A DNA stretch of 36,823 nucleotides, taken from Armatimonadota bacterium (GTDB lineage Bacteria > Armatimonadota > Armatimonadia > Armatimonadales > Capsulimonadaceae). Below the pieces are notes generated by a model. It was not told where the DNA came from. It was given only the letters and a program-made list of their open reading frames with translations, and made no database searches. This document shows, piece after piece, positions 24,663-33,075 of the stretch (its first letter is position 1; each line of letters begins with the position of its first letter). A program made the position numbers and the translations under genes. The DNA lies in the NCBI GenBank assembly GCA_025353925.1, contig JANXNV010000096.1:1-36823 (forward strand), written 5' to 3'.

Positions 24663-27600
24663 ATGCTGAAAAGACTACCGGGTACCGCCGCCCAACGCCT
24701 TCTTCCCTTCTCTTTAATTCTCCTGCTGCCAACGCTCGCAAGCCCCGTTGGGGCGGCTCCGAAAATTGCCCCTGCCGAGGAGGGAGCGGGCCTTCGAGTC
24801 GGGGCGATGTATACGACCTGGGACGACTATTATTTTTACGCGGCCTTTCGGGTCAATGACACGAACGTCGTCGGGACCAACAGCAACACGACATCCCAGC
24901 CGCAGATGGATGACGATGTCGAAGTGTTCTTCGAAACGGATAACGCCCGGGCCAAAGTGCGGACTCCGCAAAGCTATCAGATGGCCGTGTCGGTCGCTCA
25001 GGGGGCTTACTTCAGCATCGGCGACGGCACGAAAACGCCGAAAGGCAAGGCGGTCTACAGCTACAAATATGCCGCGACAGTCCACGGCAAGCTGAACTCG
25101 GCGGCAGGCACTGACAAGGGCTACGATGTCGAGCTGGCGATTCCGTGGTCAGAAATCGGCCTCTCCGGTCCGCCGAAGGCCGGGACGACCTGGGGTTTTA
25201 ACGTTCTCTCCCGAGACCGGGACAGCGAAGCCGCACCCGGCAGCCAATTTTATTCCCTCTCACCGAAAGTCAAAGGCAAAGGCGATGTCCAGAATCCTTC
25301 CAAGTGGTCACGGCTGACCTTTGCCGCGCCGGGAGTCTCGGCCTCGTCCACACCGGAAAACGTGGTCTGCGCTAAAGTGACCGGAGCGTTCCCGCGCGTC
25401 AACGGCACCATCGTCAGCGGCGACTGGCCCGCTTCGACCCGCCTGGCCTTCGGCACGGAACCGATTTCCGCCCCCGCCCCGACTGTCGCCGAGGAGCCGA
25501 ACACGACCGAATCGCCGTTCGATAACCCGCCGCCGCTTGGGATGTCCACGGCGGTGCAGACCGCCACTCTGCCAACAGGGATGATCGATCTGCCGGGAGG
25601 ACATGGGTATATTCAGATTGTCCCCGGCGGCATCAAAAACCCAACCGGCCTGGAAGTCCCGGTGATCGCGCCGCCGCCTCCGAAGCCGGGCAAGACCCCG
25701 AAGCCGGTGCGGACAGCACAAAACGCCCCCATTCCTGACGGCGTAGTCGTCAACAGCGGCGCGTTTGTACTCAGTGCCCCGAAGCCGCCGCCGTTCGTGA
25801 TGGCGATCCTGCGTATCGATTACAACGCCAATGGCCGTAAGGGGGCAGCGCAGAATGTTTGGAACGCTTCAGGCGGCACCCTTCTTGCCGACCAGCCGAT
25901 GAACGGAGCCGGCCCCTGGTTTTCCGGCTTGCGCCCGGCCTGGCACCGCCAGCAGCTCGCGGGAATGCGTCAGGCCGGGGTGGAAGTCGCCCTGCTGCGA
26001 ACCAGTCCGACCGACACGCTGCTGACCCGCGAGCTGGACGCATTGGTCGTCGCTCTGAAAGAGCTGAAGGCGGCAGGGCAGGACTACCCGCTGATCGGTG
26101 TCGATGCCACGGCGGGTCAGCCTGACTTGGACGTGATCTACGCGCACCTACCCGCGGAGTTCCGGGCTGTGCAGGAGGTGGTCGGCAAGGGCGAAAGCGG
26201 CGTCCTGGTCTACGATCTGACAATCGGCACCGGCAGTAAAGCGACGCTGGCCGATGGGACTGCGATCGCGCGAGCTTATTACAATGTCGGCGTGGCCTCG
26301 GTATCACCGGGCCGGGTTGACAAGAACGGCGTCACAGGCCGCAAAGGCGGCCGCACCTATGATACGTCGTGGCAGGTCGCGCTGGTTTCCACGCCTGATC
26401 AGATCGTAATCGACAGCTGGAACGACTTCCTGCATGGCACGGAGATCGCCGCCTCTCGCCAGTACGGCGAGCAGTATGCCGACGCCACCCGTGCCCAGGC
26501 GATCCAATTCGACGGCACCCGTCAGTGGCACGCCAAGTACCTGGCCCACGCTGTCCCACGCACGATCTACCCGAAGACTCTGTACCAGATTCCCGTGCGG
26601 ATCGAAAACGCCGGGTCCCTTCCCTGGCGGGCCGGAGAAGGCTATTCCCTCAACACGCGCTGGTACAAAGATGGCCGATTGGTCGACGATAGCGCCCCGC
26701 GAATCGCCGTCGGAAAAGATGTCCTGCCGGGGCATGCACTGACACTCTCCCTCGGCCTCGTGGCCCGTAACAACTTCGGCGAAGACCTGGAGCCGGGTGA
26801 CTACACGCTGGTCGTTGATATGGTTCAGGGCCAGGACCGCTGGTTCTCCTACGCCGGTGACACGCCGCTGCAGGTGCCGGTGACGGTCATCGGCACGAAT
26901 GCCGGCGTCGGAGCCGCACAGGCGACGTTCCTCGGGACGACCACGCCGGGAATCGCACTGTCCGGAACCGATGTCTCAGGGACGGTTCAGGTCCGCAACG
27001 ACGGGGCCGCCGCTTGGCCGGTCGGCTACACGCTCGGCTGGAAAGTGCAGACCACCGACCCGGACGGCGGAAATCTCGTGACCGTAGCCGAAGGCAGCCA
27101 GGCACTTGGGGTGGATCCGATCTCGCCTGGTCAGGTCGCCGTCGTCACCCAGACCATCCCCACCGCGGACAAGTCCGGCAAGCTCCTCAAGGACGGAGAC
27201 TACCGCATCCACTGGTTTGTTCGCCCCGATGCCCTGGGATCCGCCGTCATTGGCGGCTATGACGAGAGCCTTGCCGTGACGAAGACACTGCCCGGTGCCT
27301 CTCTGCTGCTCGCCGATCTGCCGCGTACGATCGACGCCGGGAAAGAAGCGACAGCGACGCTGGCACTCACGAACTCAGGCCGAACCACGCTGAAAAAAGC
27401 CGACACGCATCTTGGGTACCACTGGTACTACCTCGACGGCACGGAGCGAGAATGGGACGGCGGGTCAACGGCGGTTCTGAGCAAAGACCTTGCACCCGGT
27501 GAAGTCGATGGCGCTGTCTCCGCGACCTTTGTCGCCCCGAAGCAGCCGGGCCGCTACGCCCTAGTCTGGGATGTCCGCCAGTCCGACGGCCTCTGGCAAT

Positions 27601-28307
27601 CCGCCCAGCCTCTGACGCTTGGCGACGACCTCCTTCAAGTGTTCGTCACCGTCGGCGGCAAAGGCACCACGGTTCCGGTAGACCTGGCCAAAGCCTTCAA
27701 CAGTGTCGGCATCGCCTCCGGCCCCGCCTCTAAATCCGGCGGCTTCGACGGGCACGGTTCTACGCTCCCCGCCGAGTTTCTGCCCCCGGACGGCACGGCG
27801 GAAGTCGATCTCAATCCGCTGCTGATCGGCAAGCCCGGCCCGCCGCTTTATCCTTCCGGCTACTACACTGCCCGAGTCGGCAAAGACCTGAATTCCAATC
27901 ATGCGATCTCGTTCCTCTACCCGAACGTTCGCGATGGCCAGCCGAATGTCGTCTCCTGCACCGGCCAGACGCTCTCTCTGCCGGGCGGCAAATACAAAGC
28001 GATCCACCTGCTGATGGCTGCCGGAAGCACCGCGCCGGTCACCGCCAGTTTCGGCGTGCAGTATGACCGCGATGCTCTTTCTCCCGTCTCTCTCACCGTC
28101 GCCAATTGGACTACCCTGCCGACCGCGGACGGCGCGACCGCTGGGTACACCGCCGCCTACCACCATGCACTCACCGGAATTAAGCCGCTGCCGGTCACGC
28201 TCGGTGACTACACGCTGCGGTTGGATCCGAGCAAGAAGCTGACCGGGCTGGTTTTGCCCAATGACCCAGAGGTTAAGATTGTCGGGGTGACGCTGGAGCG
28301 GGAGTGA
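24663..28307 (+). CDS. Large secreted protein: CBM9-like, GH99-like and Ig-like domains
   Basis: 1214 residues from ATG 24663. A signal peptide (RLLPFSLILLLPTLASPVGA) leads a CBM9/DOMON-like domain to about residue 220 (DDYYFYAAFRVNDTN, DDDVEVFFETDN, YDVELAIPWSEIGL). A Pro/Thr-rich linker (about 260-370) precedes a TIM-barrel-like part with PWFSGLRPAWHRQQLAGM and IDSWNDFLHGTEIAASRQYG, the S-W-N-D/E-F/W pattern of GH71/99-like enzymes. The last 550 residues are repeated Ig-like units (YQIPVRIENAGSLPW, GTVQVRNDGAAAWPVGYTLGW, ATLALTNSGRTTLKK) of the CARDB/NEW3 type, then a final jelly-roll-like domain. It probably binds and cuts polysaccharide outside the cell; substrate unknown. The longer frame from 24567 lies inside mazF and is rejected. 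Confidence 0.75.
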   Translation: MLKRLPGTAAQRLLPFSLILLLPTLASPVGAAPKIAPAEEGAGLRVGAMYTTWDDYYFYAAFRVNDTNVVGTNSNTTSQPQMDDDVEVFFETDNARAKVRTPQSYQMAVSVAQGAYFSIGDGTKTPKGKAVYSYKYAATVHGKLNSAAGTDKGYDVELAIPWSEIGLSGPPKAGTTWGFNVLSRDRDSEAAPGSQFYSLSPKVKGKGDVQNPSKWSRLTFAAPGVSASSTPENVVCAKVTGAFPRVNGTIVSGDWPASTRLAFGTEPISAPAPTVAEEPNTTESPFDNPPPLGMSTAVQTATLPTGMIDLPGGHGYIQIVPGGIKNPTGLEVPVIAPPPPKPGKTPKPVRTAQNAPIPDGVVVNSGAFVLSAPKPPPFVMAILRIDYNANGRKGAAQNVWNASGGTLLADQPMNGAGPWFSGLRPAWHRQQLAGMRQAGVEVALLRTSPTDTLLTRELDALVVALKELKAAGQDYPLIGVDATAGQPDLDVIYAHLPAEFRAVQEVVGKGESGVLVYDLTIGTGSKATLADGTAIARAYYNVGVASVSPGRVDKNGVTGRKGGRTYDTSWQVALVSTPDQIVIDSWNDFLHGTEIAASRQYGEQYADATRAQAIQFDGTRQWHAKYLAHAVPRTIYPKTLYQIPVRIENAGSLPWRAGEGYSLNTRWYKDGRLVDDSAPRIAVGKDVLPGHALTLSLGLVARNNFGEDLEPGDYTLVVDMVQGQDRWFSYAGDTPLQVPVTVIGTNAGVGAAQATFLGTTTPGIALSGTDVSGTVQVRNDGAAAWPVGYTLGWKVQTTDPDGGNLVTVAEGSQALGVDPISPGQVAVVTQTIPTADKSGKLLKDGDYRIHWFVRPDALGSAVIGGYDESLAVTKTLPGASLLLADLPRTIDAGKEATATLALTNSGRTTLKKADTHLGYHWYYLDGTEREWDGGSTAVLSKDLAPGEVDGAVSATFVAPKQPGRYALVWDVRQSDGLWQSAQPLTLGDDLLQVFVTVGGKGTTVPVDLAKAFNSVGIASGPASKSGGFDGHGSTLPAEFLPPDGTAEVDLNPLLIGKPGPPLYPSGYYTARVGKDLNSNHAISFLYPNVRDGQPNVVSCTGQTLSLPGGKYKAIHLLMAAGSTAPVTASFGVQYDRDALSPVSLTVANWTTLPTADGATAGYTAAYHHALTGIKPLPVTLGDYTLRLDPSKKLTGLVLPNDPEVKIVGVTLERE

Positions 28308-28352
28308 AGGTGCGCGAAGCAAGTTTGGTGGCTTGGACACTCTTCTAAACCC

Positions 28353-28379
28353 GTAGGGGCGGGGCTTGCCCCCGACCTC
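28353..28379 (+). repeat. REP-like palindrome, first of an inverted pair
   Basis: It begins GTAGGGGCGGGGCTTGCCCC and ends CGACCTC, one or two changes from the copies at 17934 and 28454. It faces the copy at 28454, about 75 bp away, giving a REPIN-like head-to-head pair in the gap between two genes. Confidence 0.8.
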
Positions 28380-28413
28380 TGAATTACCATCACCCATGAA
28401 TTACCATCACCCG
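28380..28413 (+). repeat. 17-bp tandem duplication inside the REP pair
   Basis: TGAATTACCATCACCCA (28380-28396) is repeated directly at 28397-28413 with only the last base changed. It lies between the two inverted REP-like palindromes. Confidence 0.85.
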
Positions 28414-28453
28414 GATGGACAATCCAGGAGATGGCAATCGAGCGAGCAAGACA

Positions 28454-28481
28454 TGAGGGCGGGGGCAAGCCCCGCCCCTAC
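28454..28481 (-). repeat. REP-like palindrome, second of the pair
   Basis: It is identical over 28 bp to 17934-17961 and inverted relative to 28353. Together with that copy it brackets about 74 bp of non-coding DNA upstream of the M48 peptidase gene. Confidence 0.82.
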
Positions 28482-28535
28482 GGTTAGACCGGCATTTCAA
28501 TGCCGTTTCCTCATCACACAAAAAGGACCAAGCCC

Positions 28536-29513
28536 ATGTCCGATCGCCAGCGATTTCCCGGCCTGTCCTCCACCGCTTTTGAGCATTCTACCGACCGCTC
28601 AACTCTCGCCGTCCTGCGCAAAGCCCCCGGCTTGGACTGGGTGTTCCGCAAGTTCAATGAATTCGGCGGCGACCGGGCCGGGAAGATGCTCTGCCTCTCG
28701 GATATGGTTCGGGTGGACCGGACCCAGTGCCGAGACCTGTACGCCGAGCTGGTCGAATGCTGCGCCATTTTGGATATGCCTGTGCCGCAGCTTTACATCG
28801 ATCAGCGGCCCGACGCCAATGCGTTCACGTTCTGTGTCGAGGCCCCGATCATCGTCGTCCATTCCGGGCTGCTGGAGCTGCTGGACGAAGAGGAGTGGCG
28901 GGTCGTGCTGGGGCATGAGCTGGGACATATCAAGGCGGGCCACGTGCTGTACCGGCAGATCGCGGAGTTCCTGGCGACTTTGCTGCTGCGTCTCGGCGGG
29001 CGCACCTTCGGATTGGCGCAGGGGCTGGGCGTTGGCCTGTTTTACGCGTTCTTTCACTGGTATCGCCAGAGTGAGCTGACGGCGGATCGGGCGGGCCTGC
29101 TGACGACGCAGGACATCACGACGGTTGTGAACGTGGAAATGAAGCTGGCGGGCGGCTCGCGCAGGCTGTACGCCCAAATGGATAAAGACGCGTTTTTGCA
29201 GCAGGGGAAAGAGTACGAGGAGATGGGCCGGGATGCCCTGAATTCATTTCTGCGACTGGGCCGAACCCTGCAAACTACCCATCCGTTCCCGGCAGTGCGG
29301 GCGATGGAGATCGATGCCTGGGCGAAAACTGAGGAATACGCCACCATCCTGAAAGGCGAGTATCCGAAGATGTCCGACACCCCAAGGCCGACCACGGAAG
29401 CCTTCACGGATACCCCGCCGGACGATTTTCGCACCTGCCCAAACTGCAAGGCAAAGATTTTGTACCGAGCCTTTGTCTTCTGCCCGGAGTGCGGGGAGGG
29501 ACTGGCGAAGTAG
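28536..29513 (+). CDS. M48-family metallopeptidase with C-terminal zinc ribbon
   Basis: 325 residues from ATG 28536, with AAAAAGGA upstream. The catalytic HEXXH is VVLGHELGHIKAGH and the third zinc ligand is in SELTADRAGLL, as in HtpX/Ste24-type M48 peptidases. Hydrophobic stretches after the HEXXH (ATLLLRLGG, LGVGLFYAFF) could dip into the membrane. The C-terminus carries CPNC and CPEC 16 bases-coded residues apart, a zinc ribbon. It probably degrades damaged membrane or stress proteins. Its stop abuts the stop of the DUF4177-like gene with no spacer. An ATG at 28500 is in frame but lacks a ribosome site. Confidence 0.88.
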   Translation: MSDRQRFPGLSSTAFEHSTDRSTLAVLRKAPGLDWVFRKFNEFGGDRAGKMLCLSDMVRVDRTQCRDLYAELVECCAILDMPVPQLYIDQRPDANAFTFCVEAPIIVVHSGLLELLDEEEWRVVLGHELGHIKAGHVLYRQIAEFLATLLLRLGGRTFGLAQGLGVGLFYAFFHWYRQSELTADRAGLLTTQDITTVVNVEMKLAGGSRRLYAQMDKDAFLQQGKEYEEMGRDALNSFLRLGRTLQTTHPFPAVRAMEIDAWAKTEEYATILKGEYPKMSDTPRPTTEAFTDTPPDDFRTCPNCKAKILYRAFVFCPECGEGLAK

Positions 29514-29816
29514 CTAATTTTCGCTCATCTGCCCAATACTCATTGGCTCTTCGGCGATTGCGTACGCCTCTTGAAGAGTTCGACCTTCGTCGTACTGGAA
29601 CACCAATAAATAGTACGATGCCGAGTACTCACGCATGCCCCGGCTGCTGGAATCCAGCTCCTCAAACGGCGACTGCTCCATCCCGCTGTTTTCGGAAAAC
29701 GTCCGCCGCCAGGTGTCAGGTGCCAGAGACAGCAGTACCCACCCCTGCTCAGAGTGCGTATCGAGCACCCCCTGCATTCCCTCGTAATCGGTCACCACGG
29801 TTTTGTAACGGCGCAT
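29514..29816 (-). CDS. DUF4177-like small protein
   Basis: 100 residues. The opening RRYKTVVTDYEGMQGVLDTH then SEQGWVLLSLAPD and a late SYYLLVFQYDEG follow the DUF4177 plan, where a beta strand, a helix with E-GW and a final strand form a small alpha/beta fold of unknown role. A Ser-rich insert (ELDSSSRGMREYS) is specific to this protein. A good promoter and a duplicated GGGAGG ribosome-site region lie upstream. The family call is moderate. Confidence 0.65.
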   Translation of the reverse strand: MRRYKTVVTDYEGMQGVLDTHSEQGWVLLSLAPDTWRRTFSENSGMEQSPFEELDSSSRGMREYSASYYLLVFQYDEGRTLQEAYAIAEEPMSIGQMSEN

Positions 29817-29820
29817 TTTT

Positions 29821-29856
29821 GAGTCCTCCCTGCAAGTCGAGTCCTCCCTGCAAGCA
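29821..29856 (-). repeat. 18-bp tandem duplication containing the ribosome site
   Basis: GAGTCCTCCCTGCAAG (plus strand) is repeated at 29821 and 29839, giving two copies of the GGGAGGACTC ribosome-binding segment on the minus strand. The one nearest ATG 29816 is at proper spacing. Confidence 0.88.
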
Positions 29857-29860
29857 GCTC

Positions 29861-29890
29861 ATTGTACCACAGACAGGCGGACGCTGACAA
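29861..29890 (-). promoter_or_regulatory. Promoter of the DUF4177-like gene
   Basis: On the minus strand TTGTCA (29890-29885), an 18-bp spacer and TACAAT (29866-29861) give a good sigma-70-type promoter. The predicted leader of about 38 nt contains both copies of the duplicated ribosome-site segment. Confidence 0.7.
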
Positions 29891-29896
29891 GCAGAT

Positions 29897-30856
29897 TTAC
29901 CGGGTCGGCAGGAGAACAAGGGCATCGGGGACCGTGACACCCGTTTCGCGTGGGGATTGCAGGGTTCCGCGGAGCGTGTAAGACATCTGAGTCGATGCTC
30001 CGCCGTCGAGGCACATGGCGGCCTCCGCGCGGGTTTGATGGTACCGAGGGAAGTAGGCGGCGATCCATTTCGCCAATCCGGGGAAATCGGAGGCCGAAGC
30101 CGTGCCGACGATCAGGTGCCTCGGCCTGCCGTTCTGCCGGTCATAAGCGACAAAAGTCCGGGGACGCAGACCGGGGCTGACCAGACGCTCCCGCGAGTCC
30201 GTGACCACGGTGCGCCCCCCCGCGATCAGCATCGGCCCGCAGCCGACCGCTTCCGCGACGCGCCAGGCCGAACGCGGCCTGCCCATGGGGCTATCGTAAA
30301 CATCCATCAGTTGCGGCTTGCCGGGCCGGGTCGCAGCCCAGACAATCGAAGGCTGCCCCCCCGCTGTCAGCCCAAAGGCGCTGCGTATATACCGGCCCCG
30401 GGGGATAGTCGGGCTGCCCTGCCCGGTCAGCGGCGGAGCCGCATGCCGGACCTTCCCCCGCTGCACCAGCAGGCCCACGAAATCCTTGCGGCCCTCGGTG
30501 TCCTCATACTGGCCGAAGTAGCCTCCGTTGACCACTGCCAGCCCGTGGGTCCGGGTCAGCCACTCGCGCGGAGTATAGGATTGACCGACAATGCGCCCGT
30601 TTACCGAAGCGACCCCGTGTGTTTGAACGCTCCAGCGGGCACGCGAGGTGGTTAGGTCATTGTCGATCACATCAACGCCGCTGCTGTCGCCTGTCGGTAT
30701 CGCCCGGTGGATAACGCCGGGAGCGAGCAGCTCATCACCGACCAGTGAGGACGAAGGGGCGGCTTTGACGATGGTGTCGCGGGGGGTGCAGCCAGCGAGG
30801 AGCAGGCAGAGAAATCCCCCTGCCATGAAAGTTCTGGACAGGGGGGCTATCTTCAT
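29897..30856 (-). CDS. Phosphodiester glycosidase-family lipoprotein (NAGPA domain)
   Basis: 319 residues from ATG 30856. The N-terminus (FMAGGFLCLLLAGC) is a lipoprotein signal with the lipobox cysteine. The domain body has AVVNGGYFG, EAVGCGPMLIAGG and AAMCLDGGASTQM, the marks of phosphodiester glycosidase/NAGPA (DUF2233) proteins, in which NGG-F and DGG-S-M line the active site. In bacteria they probably trim sugar-phosphate modifications outside the membrane. The ATG follows the gyrB stop by one base (TAGGATG), so it is likely cotranscribed with gyrB. Confidence 0.88.
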   Translation of the reverse strand: MKIAPLSRTFMAGGFLCLLLAGCTPRDTIVKAAPSSSLVGDELLAPGVIHRAIPTGDSSGVDVIDNDLTTSRARWSVQTHGVASVNGRIVGQSYTPREWLTRTHGLAVVNGGYFGQYEDTEGRKDFVGLLVQRGKVRHAAPPLTGQGSPTIPRGRYIRSAFGLTAGGQPSIVWAATRPGKPQLMDVYDSPMGRPRSAWRVAEAVGCGPMLIAGGRTVVTDSRERLVSPGLRPRTFVAYDRQNGRPRHLIVGTASASDFPGLAKWIAAYFPRYHQTRAEAAMCLDGGASTQMSYTLRGTLQSPRETGVTVPDALVLLPTR

Positions 30857-30857
30857 C

Positions 30858-33002
30858 CTAACAGTGCCAATCCACATTCGAGACTTCGCGGGCGTAACGG
30901 ATAATGAACTGCTTACGCGGCTCCACCTTTTCGCTCATCAGGATGGAGAACATCTCGGCGGCCTTCTCGGCATCGTCGAGGGTGACACGGGCCATCGTGC
31001 GCGTCTCGATGTTCAATGTCGTCTCGAACAGCTCCTGGGCATTCATCTCGCCGAGGCCTTTGAAACGGCCCACCTGGACATCCTTACGCTTCAGGTCCCG
31101 AACGATCCGGTCGCGCTCCTCTTCCGACCGGGCGTACAAACGCAGGTCCTTCCCGGACTTGATCGAGTAGAGCGGCGGCTGGGCGACGTAGACATGGCCC
31201 TCCTGGATCAACGGCTGCATATAGCTGAAGAAGAACGTCAGCAGCAGGGTGCGTATGTGGCTGCCGTCGACATCAGCATCGGTCATGATGATGATCCGGT
31301 CGTAACGCAGTTTGGAGAGATCGAATTTCGACGACGACTCGCCTTCATTCGCATCATCATCGCTGTCCACTTTGATCCCGATCCCCAAAGCCGTAATCAA
31401 GCTGCGGACTTCGTTATTTTCCAGCGTCTTGTCCAGAGCCGCCTTGCCGACATTGATGATCTTGCCCCTTAGCGGCAGGATCGCCTGATACCGCCGGTCC
31501 CGGCCCTGCTTGGCTGATCCCCCTGCACTATCTCCCTCAACCAAAAACAGCTCGCACTTTTTCGGGTCGCGCTCGGTGCAGTCAGCCAGCTTGCCGGGCA
31601 AGTTGGAGTTCTCCAAGCTGCTCTGGCGCTTGATCAAGTCGGCGGCCTTGCGGGCGGCGTCCCGGGCACGCTGGGAGGTTAGGGCTTTGTCGACGATCCG
31701 TTTGCCGACTGCCGGGTTCTCTTCCAGGAACTGCGTCAGGCCCTCGCCCATGATCGAGTTGACGATGCCCTCGACTTCGGAGTTGCCGAGCTTGGCTTTG
31801 GTCTGTCCCTCGAACTGCGGCTTGAAGAGGCGCACGGACAGAACCGCCGTCAGGCCCTCGCGGACATCGTCGCCGCTCAGGTTGATGTCTTTCTCTTTAA
31901 TCGCTCCGGTCTTACGGGCGTACTGATTGATGACGCGCGTCAGTGCCGTGCGGAAGCCCGACAAGTGGGTGCCGCCTTCTTTGGTGTGGACGTTGTTCGC
32001 GAACGACAGCACGGTCTCCGAGTAGGTCTGGTTGTACTGCAGCGCGATCTCCACCTGGACATCATCGCGCTTCTTCAAAAAGTAAATGGTTGGTCCGATG
32101 GCGTCTTTGTTTTCGTTAAGATGCTCGACCAGCTCCGCAATGCCGCGCTGATAGTGGTACGTCACCGGCTCCGCGCCTTCGGTCAGCTTGTCGTGGAAGT
32201 GGATGGTGACTTCGCGGTTCAGATAACAGGTGTTGCGGATACGCGACTCGAACACATCCGGCTTGTAGTTGTACTCGCCGAAGATCTCCGAATCGGCCAG
32301 CCAGGTAATAGTCGTGCCATGCTCGTCGGACGGCCCGATCTCCTTCAAACCCTTCGGCTTCGGGATACCGCGAGCGCAGCGGAACTTGTACTTCTTGCCC
32401 TTCTGCTCGACAATCGCTTCACACCACTCGGAGAGGAAATTGACGCACGACAGGCCGACCCCGTGCAGACCGCCCGAGACCTTATAACCGCCGCCGCCGA
32501 ACTTGCCGCCCGCATTCAGCTTGGTCAAGGCCAGCTCAACTCCGGTCAGGCCCGTCGCTTCATTCGTATCCGCCGGGATGCCGCGTCCGTTGTCACGGAC
32601 GGTCACGGTCTTATCGGCATTCAAAGTCACCCAGATCTCGGTCGCGTGTCCTGCCAGAACTTCGTCAATGGAGTTGTCCACAATCTCAAAAAGCAGGTGG
32701 TGCAAACCACTGGACCCCGTATCTCCGATGTACATAGCGGGCCGTGTACGGACATGCTCCACGCCTTCCAGCAGCCGAATGGTGTTCGCGGTGTACTCTT
32801 CCGTCACCAGACCCATCGCGGCGGCATCGGTGACACCTTCACTGAGCATATCCACCACGACCTGCCGCCCGGTCGTGTCGAGTTGAGCCGCCGCTTCGCC
32901 GCTCTTGCCGCCCCCCAGCCCATCGAATGCCTGCGACTCTGCTTTCTCTGTCTCGACGTTCAATAAACTGTTGTTTGTGCCGTCTTTTTTTGCCTTAGCC
33001 AA
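30858..33002 (-). CDS. gyrB: DNA gyrase subunit B
   Basis: 714 residues. GHKL ATPase motifs are EIVDNSIDE, DNGRGIP and SGGLHGVGLSCVN; the transducer follows; TOPRIM motifs are LVEGDSAGGSAKQGRD and MTDADVDGSHIRTLL; the end is RKQFIIRYAREVSNVD. With GyrA it supercoils DNA using ATP. About 65 residues precede the usual start of the GHKL domain (VEHVRTRPAMYIGD), a low-complexity acidic extension. The start is TTG 33002 with AGGAG at eight bases; no ATG lies before residue 52. It is far from dnaA/recF genes in this window. Confidence 0.97.
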   Translation of the reverse strand: MAKAKKDGTNNSLLNVETEKAESQAFDGLGGGKSGEAAAQLDTTGRQVVVDMLSEGVTDAAAMGLVTEEYTANTIRLLEGVEHVRTRPAMYIGDTGSSGLHHLLFEIVDNSIDEVLAGHATEIWVTLNADKTVTVRDNGRGIPADTNEATGLTGVELALTKLNAGGKFGGGGYKVSGGLHGVGLSCVNFLSEWCEAIVEQKGKKYKFRCARGIPKPKGLKEIGPSDEHGTTITWLADSEIFGEYNYKPDVFESRIRNTCYLNREVTIHFHDKLTEGAEPVTYHYQRGIAELVEHLNENKDAIGPTIYFLKKRDDVQVEIALQYNQTYSETVLSFANNVHTKEGGTHLSGFRTALTRVINQYARKTGAIKEKDINLSGDDVREGLTAVLSVRLFKPQFEGQTKAKLGNSEVEGIVNSIMGEGLTQFLEENPAVGKRIVDKALTSQRARDAARKAADLIKRQSSLENSNLPGKLADCTERDPKKCELFLVEGDSAGGSAKQGRDRRYQAILPLRGKIINVGKAALDKTLENNEVRSLITALGIGIKVDSDDDANEGESSSKFDLSKLRYDRIIIMTDADVDGSHIRTLLLTFFFSYMQPLIQEGHVYVAQPPLYSIKSGKDLRLYARSEEERDRIVRDLKRKDVQVGRFKGLGEMNAQELFETTLNIETRTMARVTLDDAEKAAEMFSILMSEKVEPRKQFIIRYAREVSNVDWHC

Positions 33003-33075
33003 GTTCTATTCTCCTACACCGTGTCTTCGATCTTGTTCGCAGAAAGTGTGAGTTATTTGCGGGAAATCACTCGTA

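Noticed and set aside
28353-28481. CRISPR-like repeat array between the CAZyme and the M48 peptidase
   Set aside because: There are only two palindromes in inverted orientation and one 17-bp tandem duplication without regular spacers; no cas genes are present.
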